NCBI RefSeq assembly: GCF_900112755.1
Contig: NZ_FOMW01000007.1
Location: 124,001 to 188,000 of the forward strand
Length of the DNA stretch: 64,000 bases
Source: Sulfitobacter brevis
GTDB taxonomy: Bacteria > Pseudomonadota > Alphaproteobacteria > Rhodobacterales > Rhodobacteraceae
Direction of reading: 5' to 3'
The translations under genes were made by a program, and so were the position numbers. The number at the start of each line of letters is the position of its first letter. Positions within the stretch are counted from its first letter, which is position 1. The notes beneath the pieces are model-generated. The model had not been told where the DNA came from. It ran no database searches and saw only the letters and a list, made by a program, of their open reading frames with translations. This document shows, one piece after another, positions 63,975 to 64,000 of this stretch.

Positions 63975-64000
63975 TATGTGCCGCGCTGAGAAAGGCGCGC

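Noticed and set aside
1..64000. Genomic island borders, insertion sequences, phage genes or CRISPR
   Set aside because: No transposase, integrase, tRNA-linked repeat or regularly spaced repeat was seen. Base composition changes only in short intergenic stretches.

Overview
The window reads as a chromosomal stretch of an alphaproteobacterium, most likely a member of the Rhodobacterales (Roseobacter group). The evidence is the gene repertoire rather than any marker gene: HWE-family histidine kinases, a KaiC-like ATPase without KaiB, carboxyspermidine-type polyamine genes, a DUF3572 protein, an MttB-family methyltransferase, an H-NOX/GGDEF pair, and many short start/stop overlaps in moderately GC-rich DNA. 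No rRNA, tRNA, CRISPR array, insertion sequence or phage gene was recognised, and the species cannot be named from the sequence alone.

Layout. (1) 1-5.9 kb: a signalling block with the end of an Hpt protein on the plus strand, then on the minus strand a CHASE/PAS hybrid kinase, a PAS kinase and a single-domain response regulator. (2) 6.2-7.6 kb: a decayed TetR regulator / medium-chain dehydrogenase pair. (3) 7.7-9.5 kb: an orphan TadE/TadG-like pair. (4) 10-13.9 kb: a flavoprotein and a large-subunit catalase. (5) 13.9-20.2 kb: two HWE kinase/response regulator sets, the second headed by a double-domain KaiC-like ATPase. (6) 20.5-25.1 kb: carboxy(nor)spermidine dehydrogenase and decarboxylase, a family III CoA-transferase, and a glutaredoxin fused to a MauE-like membrane domain. 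(7) 25.6-53.4 kb: a large surface-polysaccharide region (initiating sugar transferase, Wzz/BY-kinase-like proteins, flippase, polymerase-like protein, WecG/TagA-type and other glycosyltransferases). Inside it lies a compact minus-strand operon of seven genes (48.7 down to 31.7 kb). It encodes a type I PKS, a glycosyltransferase, an unusual NRPS, a phosphopantetheinyl transferase, two related SGNH-hydrolase proteins (one fused to a glycosidase-like domain) and another glycosyltransferase. (8) 53.6-64 kb: H-NOX plus GGDEF, MttB-like methyltransferase, HAD phosphatase, DUF3572, a PleD-like diguanylate cyclase, an EamA transporter, thiamine pyrophosphokinase and a large acidic protein.

The most interesting system is the coupled PKS/NRPS operon. 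Its NRPS looks like a loading module: formyltransferase, C-domain remnant, adenylation domain with a luciferase-like monooxygenase inserted between motifs A4 and A5, and a carrier domain. The specificity residues I read resemble the glycine code. The PKS has the order KS-AT-KR-DH-ACP-TE and could extend and release the starter. All seven genes overlap or nearly abut, and they sit within glycan assembly genes, so a small acyl-amino-acid product attached to or exported with a polysaccharide is a reasonable but unproven idea. Other points worth a look are an H-NOX protein that appears to have lost its heme ligand and phosphate-contacting motif, a BY-kinase-like protein with a changed P-loop, a hairpin over the ribosome binding site of the first polysaccharide gene, and an orphan terminator that may mark a small RNA.
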